This document shows positions 9,596 through 18,016 of a stretch of 64,000 nucleotides of DNA, piece by piece. The notes under the pieces are model-generated. The model did not search any database and had not been told where the DNA came from. It saw only the letters and a program-made list of their open reading frames with translations. Positions within the stretch are counted from its first letter, which is position 1, and each line of letters opens with the position of its first letter. Source of the stretch: HKCCE3408 sp039183205 (GTDB lineage Bacteria; Pseudomonadota; Alphaproteobacteria; Rhodobacterales; Rhodobacteraceae); assembly GCA_039183205.1 (NCBI GenBank), contig JBCDBR010000023.1, forward strand, positions 1-64,000, written 5' to 3'. The position numbers were made by a program, and so were the translations under genes.

Positions 9596-10041
9596 ATTGC
9601 CGGCGTCGAATTCCCATTCGAATAGACATTTCGCATGCACAAGGCCCGGCACCAAATCAATGGGGCCGGGCCTGGAACTTCAAGACGTCTTACTGGGTTA
9701 CCAATTACGAACCCCAGAACTCGTTACATGTTTCTTTTACGAAAATTTGATGGATGCCAGAACCTGTCCTTTGGTTAGCTTTTGGCTGCGGCGACAGTTA
9801 CAAAGTCGAATTGAATTCAAAATTGGAGCCTATTTTTGCCACAATGCCGTCGGCATCCACACGAATCGATCTTGGCGATTCCGATTCTGCCGGCGCGCAG
9901 AATTGAGCGGATCGGCGGAGCTTTCGGCGCCGTAGACTGCGCGCGCATCCCCAAGACGGATTGTGTGTGTGGATCAATGAAGCGGGCATTCTAGTGGCCC
10001 GGCGTGGGTGCGCAAACGTGTATTGCGAAACCGTCGCGCCC
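9596..10041 (+). other. 446-bp gap between converging genes
   Basis: The stretch lies between the stop codons of the glycosyltransferase and the acetate kinase gene. Short frames here, such as 9597-9935, have poor codon use and no recognisable family. Apart from the hairpin at 9642-9673 I see nothing in it. Confidence 0.5.
9642..9673 (+). terminator. Possible bidirectional hairpin downstream of the glycosyltransferase gene
   Basis: A perfect 9-bp stem AGGCCCGGC / GCCGGGCCT (9642-9650 and 9665-9673) encloses a 14-base loop, 47 bases after the stop codon. No run of T follows on either strand, so intrinsic termination is uncertain. Confidence 0.35.
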
Positions 10042-11160
10042 TTAGCCTGTGCGATCTCTTAGCGTTTGACGCGTTGCCACCAAAATCTCCGATTCTTCAT
10101 CCGTTTTCATCACCAATATCTCAGGCCCACCCGGTGACAGGAACGCCAAACCCTGGGCGACGTCGCGCCGGATATGGCCCGCATTCTCTCCAATACCGCC
10201 ACAAAAAACCACAGCGTCTAATCCGCCCATTGTGCCGGCAAGACGACAAATCTCTTCGACAATACATGCAACGAACACCTCAATAGCCTCGATCGCGGCC
10301 GGATCGGATGATTGGGACAGATCGCGCATATCGTTGGAAAAACCTGACAATCCTGCCAGTCCGGAGTGGTGATAGAGAATATCCTCAATCTCGTGCAGCG
10401 ATTTGCCTTGGCGCAGCCAAAAGAGAATGACACCAGGGTCGAGCCGGCCGCAGCGCGTGCCCATTATCAGACCGTCCAAGGTCGAAAAACCCATGCTGGA
10501 GGCATGTCCAACACCCCCGAGAATGGCGGTTGCCGAACATCCGTTCCCAAGATGCGCGATGACGATCCGGCGATCATCGACCGGATAGCCCATCGCACGC
10601 AACTTGCGCAAAACCGACTGACATGACAGGCCGTGAAAGCCGTAGCGGCGCAACCCCTCGTCATAGAACTTGCGTGGAATGCCAAAGGTGTCGTGCAGCC
10701 GCGACTTTGCTGCGTGGAAGGCGGTGTCGAAACAGGCCACTTGCACGGCGGACGGAATGCGTCGTGTCACTTCACGGGCGCACCGAAGACCATGCGGCTG
10801 GTGAAGCGGTGCCAACAGCGTCAAATCCTCTAAGGCAATAAGGACGTCGGGTGTAAGTTCAACTGGGTCAGAAAAAATCGCACCACCATGCACGATGCGG
10901 TGCCCGACAGCGACGATGGTGGTGTCGGGCAATTGATTAAGCAGGCCCTCAAGGATAAGCGCGAAGGCAGCTTCGTGGTCCGCGGCATAAGCTGGCGCAG
11001 TGGATGTCGTCCCATCGGCAGAGGTGACACGCAGTTGCGATGCGCCGCCGATGCGCTCGAAAAGGCCGGAGCGGATCGCCGAGATGTCGCCATCCGCGGG
11101 ATAGAGCGCGAACTTGATCGAAGAACTGCCTGCGTTCAGCGCCAGGATTGCATCTGTCAT
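10042..11160 (-). CDS. ackA: Acetate kinase
   Basis: AckA interconverts acetyl phosphate plus ADP with acetate plus ATP. Family motifs are present in order: ALNAGSSSIKFAL near residue 8, GHRIVHGG, FDTAFH, YGFHGLS, HLGNGCS, DGLIMGTRCGRLDPG, and FCGGIGENAG near the C-terminus. At 372 residues it is slightly shorter than the usual 395-400. Its ATG overlaps the stop of the YeiH-type exporter gene by four bases, so it is translated from the same message. No phosphotransacetylase is in the window. The pairing recalls sulfonate degradation, in which sulfoacetaldehyde gives acetyl phosphate and sulfite, but that is inference. Confidence 0.95.
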   Translation of the reverse strand: MTDAILALNAGSSSIKFALYPADGDISAIRSGLFERIGGASQLRVTSADGTTSTAPAYAADHEAAFALILEGLLNQLPDTTIVAVGHRIVHGGAIFSDPVELTPDVLIALEDLTLLAPLHQPHGLRCAREVTRRIPSAVQVACFDTAFHAAKSRLHDTFGIPRKFYDEGLRRYGFHGLSCQSVLRKLRAMGYPVDDRRIVIAHLGNGCSATAILGGVGHASSMGFSTLDGLIMGTRCGRLDPGVILFWLRQGKSLHEIEDILYHHSGLAGLSGFSNDMRDLSQSSDPAAIEAIEVFVACIVEEICRLAGTMGGLDAVVFCGGIGENAGHIRRDVAQGLAFLSPGGPEILVMKTDEESEILVATRQTLRDRTG

Positions 11161-12182
11161 AGCGGGAATTCCAGGTACCCAATTCCGACGAGCATCAGAC
11201 CCGCGAGGAAGACCGTTTCGGCCGTGATGAGGAGGATTGGCATCGCACCCAATTGAAGCACGTTTTTCAGATCAGTCTTCATTCCGACCGCGGCGATGGC
11301 CGCCAAAAGCGCCCAACTTGATAGGCCTGCCAGAAAACTGCGGATCGCGTCTGGGATCAAACCAAAGGAATTTAACGCGGCAAGTATCAGAAAACCCAGA
11401 ACAAACCCTGGAATGAGCGGGGGCCGTCCAATGTCAGTTTCACCGTCTGTATGCCGCCACCAAAGCGCGATCAGCACGACAATCGGTGCAAGAAACGACA
11501 CACGGATCAACTTTACGATGGTCGACGTTTCGCCGGCTGTGTCAGAGATTGAAAACCCCGCCCCAACCACTTGTGCAACGTCGTGCACCGTGGCGCCGAT
11601 AAATGCTCCGGCCGTAACGTCGTCAAAGCCCAAAAAACTCGTAAGGATCGGATAAAGGATCATAGCGATGGTGGACAGCACGGTCACGCCCAAGACGGTA
11701 AAGAGCAAATTACGCTCGGACCGGCCATCTTTTGGCAGCACCGCGGCAATTGCCATCGCCGCGGATGCGCCACAAATCGCCACGGCGCCTGCCGTCAGAA
11801 TCGCAAAACGCGGCCCCTGTCCAATCACGCGCGCCAGGGCGACACCAAAAAGGATAGTGGCAACAGTTCCGGCGACCAAAAGGGCAATGAGCCACCACCC
11901 AAGAGACATGAACATTTCGACCGAGACACGGGCCCCAAGGATTGCGACGCCAAACCGCAGGACGCTGCGCGAGGTAAAGCTAATCCCGACGGCAGTTTTT
12001 TCCGGCTCACTGAGGAAGTTTAACGCGATGCCAAAAAGAAGCGCCATCAGCATCGCCGGCGTGGCATAATGCTCTGCAACGAACTGCGCTGCGACAGCCG
12101 CAAGCGCCGCCACTAAAACACCGGGCAACAATAGACGCGCGCGGCCTTCAAGGGTCTGAAGGGTCGCTTGAAAGTTTGACAT
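11157..12182 (-). CDS. YeiH/UPF0324 family putative sulfate or sulfite exporter
   Basis: This is a polytopic inner-membrane protein of 341 residues with about ten hydrophobic segments. It has the UPF0324 features SVLRFGVAILGARVS, GAVAICGASAAMAIAAVLP and a GATVHDVAQVVGAG segment. Members of this family have been proposed to export sulfate or sulfite. The gene is upstream of ackA with a 4-base overlap. Coupling to acetate kinase would fit an organosulfonate route that releases sulfite, although xsc and pta are not seen. The substrate is unproven. Confidence 0.85.
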   Translation of the reverse strand: MSNFQATLQTLEGRARLLLPGVLVAALAAVAAQFVAEHYATPAMLMALLFGIALNFLSEPEKTAVGISFTSRSVLRFGVAILGARVSVEMFMSLGWWLIALLVAGTVATILFGVALARVIGQGPRFAILTAGAVAICGASAAMAIAAVLPKDGRSERNLLFTVLGVTVLSTIAMILYPILTSFLGFDDVTAGAFIGATVHDVAQVVGAGFSISDTAGETSTIVKLIRVSFLAPIVVLIALWWRHTDGETDIGRPPLIPGFVLGFLILAALNSFGLIPDAIRSFLAGLSSWALLAAIAAVGMKTDLKNVLQLGAMPILLITAETVFLAGLMLVGIGYLEFPL

Positions 12183-12584
12183 CCTGATCCGTTCTTGCGT
12201 TTAAGCCAGTCATTAGGTGACGATCATCCGCGTCACCGCCCAAAGTGTCGTTGACCATGTCCTGGTTTCGCGCCGATTTGTTCAGCCCAATTGTCGGTTA
12301 ACCACACATTGGACCTGGGTCGTAGCCCCTTTGTCATCTAATCGTGGCCCCTTAGGGGCCTCTGAATTCCGACGCGACCGGGTGCGTGCCTTGGATCGTA
12401 GTGACAGCGCGGGCGCTTAGCCGACAGACCTAGTGGGTTCGCGGGAACGCCGCCAATCTGACAAGGACGACATCGTCCGATCCTTTGAATGCAAGCTAAT
12501 CGAGGCGTCTCCATGCTCAGACAGCAGCGCAACGCCCAAAGATGTTCGGCTCTCAACAAAAAAACTTGGGAGCTCAGCACGAAT
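12183..12584. other. 402-bp gap upstream of the exporter gene
   Basis: The stretch separates the exporter start at 12182 from the end of the OmpA-like gene at 12585. It should contain the promoter of the exporter-ackA pair. Short open frames here show no family resemblance, and I see no convincing hairpin or operator. Confidence 0.4.
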
Positions 12585-13550
12585 TCAGTCGCTGCTCCGC
12601 ACCCTTATCTCAATCCGCCGACGGTCATCATCTGGCGCGTCGGTCGGTTCGAGGCGCCTTACGACATTTCCATTCAGGTCTTGCAAAAAAGCGGCTGACA
12701 ACGGGATGATTTCTATTCCCTCCAGCTCGGCTGCCATTTCACGACGTAGAAAGGCCGCGGTTGAAACAGCGCGTGCCAAACCAAGGCCTGCATTGTCGAC
12801 AGCCGTCATTGCCGGGTTTCCGCCATTCAAAGCTTGCAGCAGTTGGCCATCCAGATCGGAGGCGTCGTAAAGCTCTTCATCTGTATGCCCAATGACCTCG
12901 ATCGCGGCGATGTCACCCTCGTAGGTCCTCAAGAGGTTCAACATGCGCGCTCGACCAGAGTCATCGGAGTTGTTGTTGAAAGCCGTGTCGAATTGCGGCG
13001 TGATTGTCGAGCTGTCGGTTTCGAAGACAAAGTCTTCATCATAAGGCAAAGTCACGATCACTGGTTCGGGGTCGTTTTCCGGCACATTTGGTTCTTCAGG
13101 TTCTGTCGATATCGCCGGTGTCAAGGTCCCGCTGAGCCGGTCGAAGTATATGAACATGCTTCTCAACCTTTCTTGGGCATCACCACGCAAAACCACGAGC
13201 GTATCAATATCTTCTGTAAGATTAGAAACCTGGTCCCAAAGATCATTGTTTTCTGCGCGCACATCGTTCAGCGTGTCGTTTAGGAGCCGGTTGTATTGCT
13301 CTGCATCCAGGAGCGCGACCCGAAGACCGGCAATTTCTTGGTGTAGGCGAAAGATTATCTGAACGTTAGGGTCAGGATCAGGGTCGGGCCGTGGGATCGG
13401 GATCGGCATCGGATCGCTGTCACCTCTCTCGAAATCCAGGACGCTGCCGAGCAAGATCAAAAAGAAAAATAAAAAGAAAAGGATGAGTTCGCTCATAGAT
13501 GTGCCGACAATATCCTGCTGTTCAGGACTGCGCCGCCGGACAAATGCCAT
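12585..13550 (-). CDS. MotB/ZorB-like inner-membrane protein with OmpA-type C-terminal domain
   Basis: The start is ATG 13550. It is preceded by GGAGGT with 8-base spacing and overlaps the stop of the upstream gene as TGATG. The 321 residues comprise an Arg-rich N-terminus (FVRRRSPEQQ), one transmembrane helix (about 21-38, rich in Phe and Leu, with Glu21 at its mouth), a Pro/Asp-rich linker, a coiled-coil stretch (about 60-130), and an OmpA/MotB-like peptidoglycan-binding domain (about 190-321) with VIGHTDEELYD and the final RRRIEIRVR. This is the layout of MotB and of the defence protein ZorB, where an acidic residue at the helix start carries protons. The expected partner is the truncated gene just upstream. 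Function is inferred; without its partner it is probably inactive. Confidence 0.75.
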   Translation of the reverse strand: MAFVRRRSPEQQDIVGTSMSELILFFLFFFLILLGSVLDFERGDSDPMPIPIPRPDPDPDPNVQIIFRLHQEIAGLRVALLDAEQYNRLLNDTLNDVRAENNDLWDQVSNLTEDIDTLVVLRGDAQERLRSMFIYFDRLSGTLTPAISTEPEEPNVPENDPEPVIVTLPYDEDFVFETDSSTITPQFDTAFNNNSDDSGRARMLNLLRTYEGDIAAIEVIGHTDEELYDASDLDGQLLQALNGGNPAMTAVDNAGLGLARAVSTAAFLRREMAAELEGIEIIPLSAAFLQDLNGNVVRRLEPTDAPDDDRRRIEIRVRSSD

Positions 13551-14038
13551 CAGGCAGACCTCCGAAACCAAGATAAAATGCTTCGTCTTCGCGGCGGCTC
13601 AAGCTTGCTCAACCGTTCTTCAACCGCGATTAGGGCCTGCGTTAAACGATCTATTCGCTCAGCCTCTTGTCGGTGCCATTCAGGCGCCAAGGGAGATGCG
13701 CCGAGCGCATCCATGGTCGTGTTTATGGCCTCATTCAGTGCGTCAAGCGCCGATAGCCTGTCTTGGACTTCCGAAAAGAACTTTCCCGCCTCTTCGTAAG
13801 ATGACTTTTGTGTATTGGCACCATCTTGTATTACGCTCTGAAAGTCCTGAATTGCCTCGGTCAGCGCATCTTTTTGGGCCGTAAGAACCTCTTTAAACAT
13901 AGAAAAATCACTGTCCGCCGCGTCTTCGACCCTTTTTGCGAGATCTAGATCCTTAAGCCGATCTGCGGTGCTCTTGAGCTCGGTAAACATCCGTTCAAGG
14001 GCATTTTGGATTTCTTGGGCATGCTTCTCGAAGGCTGG
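13550..14038 (-). pseudogene. C-terminal coiled-coil tail of a MotA/ZorA-like gene, 5' part lost
   Basis: The frame continues for about 160 residues of coiled coil, from VPAFEKHAQEIQNALERMF to a basic end RRRSILSWFRRSA. It then stops in TGATG overlap with the OmpA-like gene. Reading upstream, the frame runs straight into the antisense of an IS3 transposase end at about 14036, so the 5' part, including any transmembrane MotA/ExbB/TolQ domain, is missing. ZorA proteins have such a domain followed by a long coiled-coil tail, which matches the surviving part and the gene order A then B. The assignment rests on architecture and context, not on residue matches. Confidence 0.55.
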
Positions 14039-14668
14039 TACAACCCCTCGCGCCGCCATTCAGCTTTGGGTTACAAGTCGCCCATAAACTACGAAAGGAC
14101 TACCGCTGAAGGACTGGAATCTCTAAGCCCATTACCGTCCATCAAACCGGGGGAACTCCAACTCCAGATCGGGGAGCTGGCGGTGGCCAACGATCTTTTG
14201 TCACGAAAGCTCAAGCCTTGGGGCCTGAAGTGAGGCGTGACATGGTCGAGAGGGACAATCCCAAACTGTCGATTGGCATGCAGTGCAAACTGCTATCGAT
14301 CTCGCGGTCGTCGTTTTACTACCAGCCCAAGGGCGAGACGGCGCTGAACCTGATGTTGATGCGCCAGATCGACGAGCAGTGCTTGGAAACGCCGGTCTTC
14401 GGTGTCCGTCAAATGACCTGGCATCTGCGCAACGATGGGCATCTGGTCAATGAAAAGCGGATCAGGCGTTTGATGCGGTTGATAGGTCTCATGCCCATCT
14501 ATCAAAAGCCCAACACCAGCAAGCCTGCAAAGGGCACAAAACCTACCCCTACCTGCTGAAAGGGCTGCGCGTGATACGGCCCAACCAAGTCTGGGCGGCA
14601 GACATCACCTATCTGCCAATGAGACGCGGGTTTCTGTATCTCGTGGCAATCATCGACTACCCGCCCAA
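14036..14668 (+). mobile_element. IS3-family insertion sequence remnant, rearranged
   Basis: Three transposase pieces lie in an order no intact IS3 element has. First is the OrfB C-terminus (WYNPSRRHSALGYKSP, from 14036). Next is an OrfA C-terminus (IGELAVANDLLSRKLKPW, to about 14230). Then comes the OrfB N-terminal half up to the first catalytic Asp (NQVWAADITYLPMRRGF). It breaks off at about 14665, before the second Asp and the Glu. This suggests two overlapping insertions followed by deletion. No terminal inverted repeats or target duplication could be identified by eye. Confidence 0.8.
14218..14665 (+). pseudogene. IS3-family transposase OrfB, frameshifted and truncated
   Basis: The frame opens with RRDMVERDNPKLSIG and carries the helix-turn-helix-like RSSFYYQP and the conserved stretch VFGVRQMTWHLRNDGHLVNE. 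Near 14527 one base is missing: the first frame ends in KGTKPTPTC, while the next frame resumes KGHKTYPYLL. The integrase core is cut after its first catalytic Asp (ADITYLP). It cannot encode an active transposase. Confidence 0.82.
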
Positions 14669-14699
14669 ACGATCTTGCGCTTGCGTTCTGGGCGTTCGC

Positions 14700-15323
14700 T
14701 CATTCGGATGGTGCATGCTTCTCGATGAACTCGGCGATCGACAAAGTTCTGAAGTCGGGGATGGCTGCAGCAAACGCCGCGTGCGACCAATTCCACCAAG
14801 CGATCTCTTGCATTGCGGTCTCCTCCGCAGGTGTGGCGCGCCGGCGGATGGGTTTGGCGGGCACACCGCCCACAATCGTGTAGGGCGGAACGTCATTCGT
14901 CACCACTGCGCCCGCGCCCACAACCGCGCCGGTCCCGATCGTCACGCCCGCCAAGATGCTGACGCCGTGCCCGATCCAGACATCATGGCCAATGCTCACC
15001 CAATGGTCCTTGCGCCAATCGAAGAATTCAGCCTCATCCTCGCCAAAGCCGTACATCGACGCGCGATAGAGCGCATGATGTTGGCACGCGCGCCAGGTCG
15101 GGTGGTTGCCGGGATTGATCCGCGCATTGTTGGCGATGTTGGTGAACTTTCCGATGGTGGTCCAGATGACGTGTCCGAAATCGCAGATGTAGGAATAATC
15201 CCCCATCTCGCAGGCCGCCATTTTGGTGAACCGCCCCACCTCTGTGTAGCGGCCCAGGGTGACATCCGCGCCGACCTCTGCATCCGGGTGCAGGGTCGGC
15301 GCCAAAGAGAGTTTCTTGACCAT
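14700..15323 (-). CDS. Hexapeptide-repeat acetyltransferase of phosphonate operons
   Basis: The 207 residues form a left-handed beta helix made of hexapeptide repeats, such as HPDAEVGADVTLGRYTEVG near the N-terminus and IGHDVWIGHGVSILAGVTIG past the middle, ending with GGVPAKPIRRR. This matches the DapH/xenobiotic acetyltransferase-like family found in phosphonate clusters. Its ATG follows the phnE2 stop with no gap (TAAATG), so it is the last gene of the phnDCEE transcript. It probably acetylates an aminophosphonate or a pathway intermediate; the substrate is unknown. IS debris begins about 30 bp beyond its stop, but the frame is intact. Confidence 0.85.
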   Translation of the reverse strand: MVKKLSLAPTLHPDAEVGADVTLGRYTEVGRFTKMAACEMGDYSYICDFGHVIWTTIGKFTNIANNARINPGNHPTWRACQHHALYRASMYGFGEDEAEFFDWRKDHWVSIGHDVWIGHGVSILAGVTIGTGAVVGAGAVVTNDVPPYTIVGGVPAKPIRRRATPAEETAMQEIAWWNWSHAAFAAAIPDFRTLSIAEFIEKHAPSE

Positions 15324-16178
15324 TTAGTGCTGCTTTTCGCCGATGGCCCAATAGCGGATGCGTTTGGAGAGCCAGTCAATGAAGAAGATGATGATCAGCA
15401 CGTTCAAAACCACAAAGGCCACTTGGTCATAGAGCCCTGCGCGGAACCGTTCGATGATGATCATGCCGATCCCGCCAGCGCCCACAATGCCGAGGATCGT
15501 GGCCGAGCGCGTATTCGATTCCCAGAAATAGAGCGATTGGGAAATGAAAACGGGCAACACCTGTGGAATATAGCCATAGCGTATCACCGCGAAGGGGCCT
15601 GCGCCTGTTGCCTTAATCCCCTCAACCTCTTTGCGGTCAATATTCTCGATCGCCTCCGAGTATAGCTTTGACAGCGTCCCGAGGTCAGAGATGAAAATCG
15701 CAAGCACACCGGCCAGCGGGCCAAGGCCTACGGCGCGCACAAAGACCAAGCCCCAGACCAATTGGTCAATGCCGCGCAGAACGTCCAAAAAGCGTCGGAC
15801 GAGCTGGCGGATGGGCGCGATGGTCATGACGTTTTTGGCCGCCAGGAAGCCTACAAACAGAGACCCGATTGTGCCCAGGAGCGTGCCGAGAAAGGCCATG
15901 GCCAAGGTCTCGGCAATGCCGCGGTAGATGTTGGCGAATTGCCAGGTCGCCATGTCCTGCCAGACAAAGATGGTGCGCAAAAAGTCCTGCACCAATTCTG
16001 ACGGCGATAGCAGTTTCCAAACTTCGAAGTACCACAAAGAACCGCAGACATAGACAAATGCCACGGCCAGCAGGATCAATTGCAGATTGCGCTTCTTCGA
16101 CGAGAAGGCGCCGGGATGATCCGTCTGGGCCCGCGAGACATCGTCGGGCGTGATCCCGCTTAGCATTGCGATGCTCAT
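15324..16178 (-). CDS. phnE: Phosphonate ABC transporter permease (second PhnE)
   Basis: This is an inner-membrane permease of 284 residues with about six hydrophobic segments. The EAA loop (YSEAIENIDRKEVEGIKATGAG) contacts the ATPase PhnC. It starts four bases inside phnE1 (ATGA). Two PhnE-type subunits in tandem are common in alphaproteobacteria and presumably form a heterodimer. The C-terminus carries the family's STRSATILGIVGAGGIG-like stretch, here NTRSATILGIVGAGG. Confidence 0.92.
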   Translation of the reverse strand: MSIAMLSGITPDDVSRAQTDHPGAFSSKKRNLQLILLAVAFVYVCGSLWYFEVWKLLSPSELVQDFLRTIFVWQDMATWQFANIYRGIAETLAMAFLGTLLGTIGSLFVGFLAAKNVMTIAPIRQLVRRFLDVLRGIDQLVWGLVFVRAVGLGPLAGVLAIFISDLGTLSKLYSEAIENIDRKEVEGIKATGAGPFAVIRYGYIPQVLPVFISQSLYFWESNTRSATILGIVGAGGIGMIIIERFRAGLYDQVAFVVLNVLIIIFFIDWLSKRIRYWAIGEKQH

Positions 16179-17110
16179 GAGAAGTTCTCCCGTCCGATAA
16201 AGCCCAAACGGATCCGCTCCGAAATAAGGTCGATGATGGTCACCATCACCACGATCAGGATGAGGACGGCCATCACCCGGTCGTCCGAGTAGAATGAGAT
16301 GACCCGATTCAATTCCGCGCCGATCCCACCCGCGCCCACAAATCCGATGATCGAGGAGGCGCGCACATTGATCTCAAATCGCAGCATGGCGTAGCTGAAG
16401 AAGTTCGGCGCAACCTGCGGGACGACACCAAACAGCATCTTTTGCGCCCAGGTTCCGCCCACCGCGGTAACCCCGTCAACAGGCCGGTTTGAGGCGTTTT
16501 CGTTCACTTCGGCAAACAGTTTGCCCAAGGCGCCTGCCGAGTGGATGGCGATGGCCATGACACCCGCAAGTGGGCCGATCCCGATGGCAAAGACAAAGAC
16601 CAACGCCAGTAGGATTTCCGGGATGCCGCGGCAGATTTCCAAAAACCTGCGCGAGATCCAGTAAATCACTGAGTTCGGCGCGAGGTTCACAGCCGCCGGG
16701 AAGGACAGCACAAAGGCGAATGCCGTCCCAATCAACGTCGCGGTGATGGCCATCAGGATCGTTTCACCGATCAAGGTGATGTAATTCCAAAAGTCGGTGT
16801 ACCAATACGTGATCGAACCAGCGACAGCGCGACCACTTTCGTCCCGACCTTCGAACAGGAGAGCCCATTCCAGGTTTGGCATGATGGTCCCGAAGTATTC
16901 GAAGAACCGTGTAAAGGCGGTTGCGACTCGATCCGGGAAAAAGTGCGAAATATTGATCGATAGCGCCAGCGCGATCAAAAAGACCGCAAGCGCGATCAAA
17001 TTCCAGACACGGCGCGACGCGCGCAGCTCTGAGCGGTGGCGTTCGAAGGTGGAGACAGGGTCCGACGGATCCGCGCCCACGCCCCCAGTTCCAAGGGTTG
17101 CGTCAGTCAT
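16175..17110 (-). CDS. phnE: Phosphonate ABC transporter permease (first PhnE)
   Basis: The 311 residues contain a cytosolic N-terminus, a hydrophobic anchor at about 36-55 and the permease core. The coupling loop FAEVNENASNRPVDGVTAVG and the family end-motif RASSIIGFVGAGGIG are present. It lies 14 bp after phnC and overlaps phnE2 by four bases. The companion copy has the same motifs, but the two proteins are clearly different in sequence, so this is an old duplication rather than a recent one. Confidence 0.92.
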   Translation of the reverse strand: MTDATLGTGGVGADPSDPVSTFERHRSELRASRRVWNLIALAVFLIALALSINISHFFPDRVATAFTRFFEYFGTIMPNLEWALLFEGRDESGRAVAGSITYWYTDFWNYITLIGETILMAITATLIGTAFAFVLSFPAAVNLAPNSVIYWISRRFLEICRGIPEILLALVFVFAIGIGPLAGVMAIAIHSAGALGKLFAEVNENASNRPVDGVTAVGGTWAQKMLFGVVPQVAPNFFSYAMLRFEINVRASSIIGFVGAGGIGAELNRVISFYSDDRVMAVLILIVVMVTIIDLISERIRLGFIGRENFS

Positions 17111-17124
17111 TTCGGAAGCTCCGT

Positions 17125-17937
17125 TCAGGCGGTCACAGGCAGGCGGGTAAGGTTTTCACCGGCCAATGAGGTCGATGTGGCCGCTTCGTCGAACGCCTCC
17201 TCGGCCTCGGCCCCGTAAATCTCGCGCGCCATCTGTGTGGTCAGCAGCTCGGGCGTGCCATCAAAGATGATGCGCCCGTCCTGCATCCCAACGATCCGGT
17301 CACAATACGTGCGCGCCGTGTCGAGCGTGTGGAGGTTGCAGATCACCGTGATGCCATCGTTTTTGTTGATGTCGCGCAGGGCGTCCATCACGATCTTGGC
17401 GTTCATTGGGTCAAGCGATGCGATGGGCTCATCCGCCAATAGTATCTTCGGCTCCTGCGCGAGGGCGCGGGCAATGGCAACGCGCTGCTGTTGTCCGCCT
17501 GACAGGGTTTCTGCACGCTGTAGCGCAGTGTGGGCCATACCAAGACGATCCAGCGCCTGGATGGCAAACGCGCGTTCTGCCGGTGTGAAGGTTTGCGTCA
17601 TCGCCCGCCAACCCGGCATGTCAAACAATCGACCGGTCAGAACATTTGTTATGACGTCAAGACGGCCGACGAGGTTGAATTGCTGAAAGATCATCGCGCA
17701 GTCCGAGCGCCATTCGCGCAGTTCCCGACCTTTCAGGCCTGCAATGTCCTTGTCACCAAACAGAATCTGACCCTCTGACGGATCGATCAAACGGTTCAGC
17801 AGTCGCAGCAATGTCGACTTACCGGCGCCGGATCGCCCGATAATGCCAACCATCTGGCCGTTTGGAATTTCAAGATTTGCTCTTTCGACGGCGGCCTTGT
17901 CGCCGAAACACCGCGTCAGCTTGTCCAACTTCAACAT
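17125..17937 (-). CDS. phnC: Phosphonate ABC transporter ATP-binding protein
   Basis: PhnC powers phosphonate import. In its 270 residues the Walker A motif GRSGAGKSTLLR lies near residue 35, the Q-loop FQQFNLV near 85, the ABC signature LSGGQQQRVAIARAL near 145, and Walker B ILLADEPIASLD directly after. The C-terminus is about 20 residues longer than the core needs and rich in Ala and Glu. It lies between phnD and phnE1 and is separated from phnD by a terminator-like hairpin. Confidence 0.95.
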   Translation of the reverse strand: MLKLDKLTRCFGDKAAVERANLEIPNGQMVGIIGRSGAGKSTLLRLLNRLIDPSEGQILFGDKDIAGLKGRELREWRSDCAMIFQQFNLVGRLDVITNVLTGRLFDMPGWRAMTQTFTPAERAFAIQALDRLGMAHTALQRAETLSGGQQQRVAIARALAQEPKILLADEPIASLDPMNAKIVMDALRDINKNDGITVICNLHTLDTARTYCDRIVGMQDGRIIFDGTPELLTTQMAREIYGAEAEEAFDEAATSTSLAGENLTRLPVTA

Positions 17938-17970
17938 CTCACCTGTCCCCTAAATCCCAAATTCGCAAGC

Positions 17971-18000
17971 AAAAGGGGCCACGTACGATGACGCGGCCCC
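17971..18000 (-). terminator. Partial terminator hairpin between phnD and phnC
   Basis: On the minus strand, 17 bases after the phnD stop, GGGGCC (18000-17995) pairs with GGCCCC (17980-17975). A further CGT/ACG pairing across one mismatch extends the stem, and TTTT follows at 17974-17971. The short T-run suggests partial termination, which would raise binding protein over ATPase levels. Confidence 0.6.
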
Positions 18001-18016
18001 ATTCAGGTCAATTCGT

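Noticed and set aside
9597..9935. 112-codon plus-strand frame after the glycosyltransferase
   Set aside because: Its codon use is poor, the product shows no motif, and it includes the hairpin at 9642-9673.
12183..12584. Missing zorC/D/E-type genes downstream of the OmpA-like gene
   Set aside because: The 402 bp downstream contain no helicase, nuclease or other recognisable fragment, so a full Zorya operon cannot be claimed.
14571..15665. 364-codon plus-strand frame after the IS3 remnant
   Set aside because: Only its first 30 codons are transposase. The rest is antisense of the acetyltransferase and phnE2 genes.
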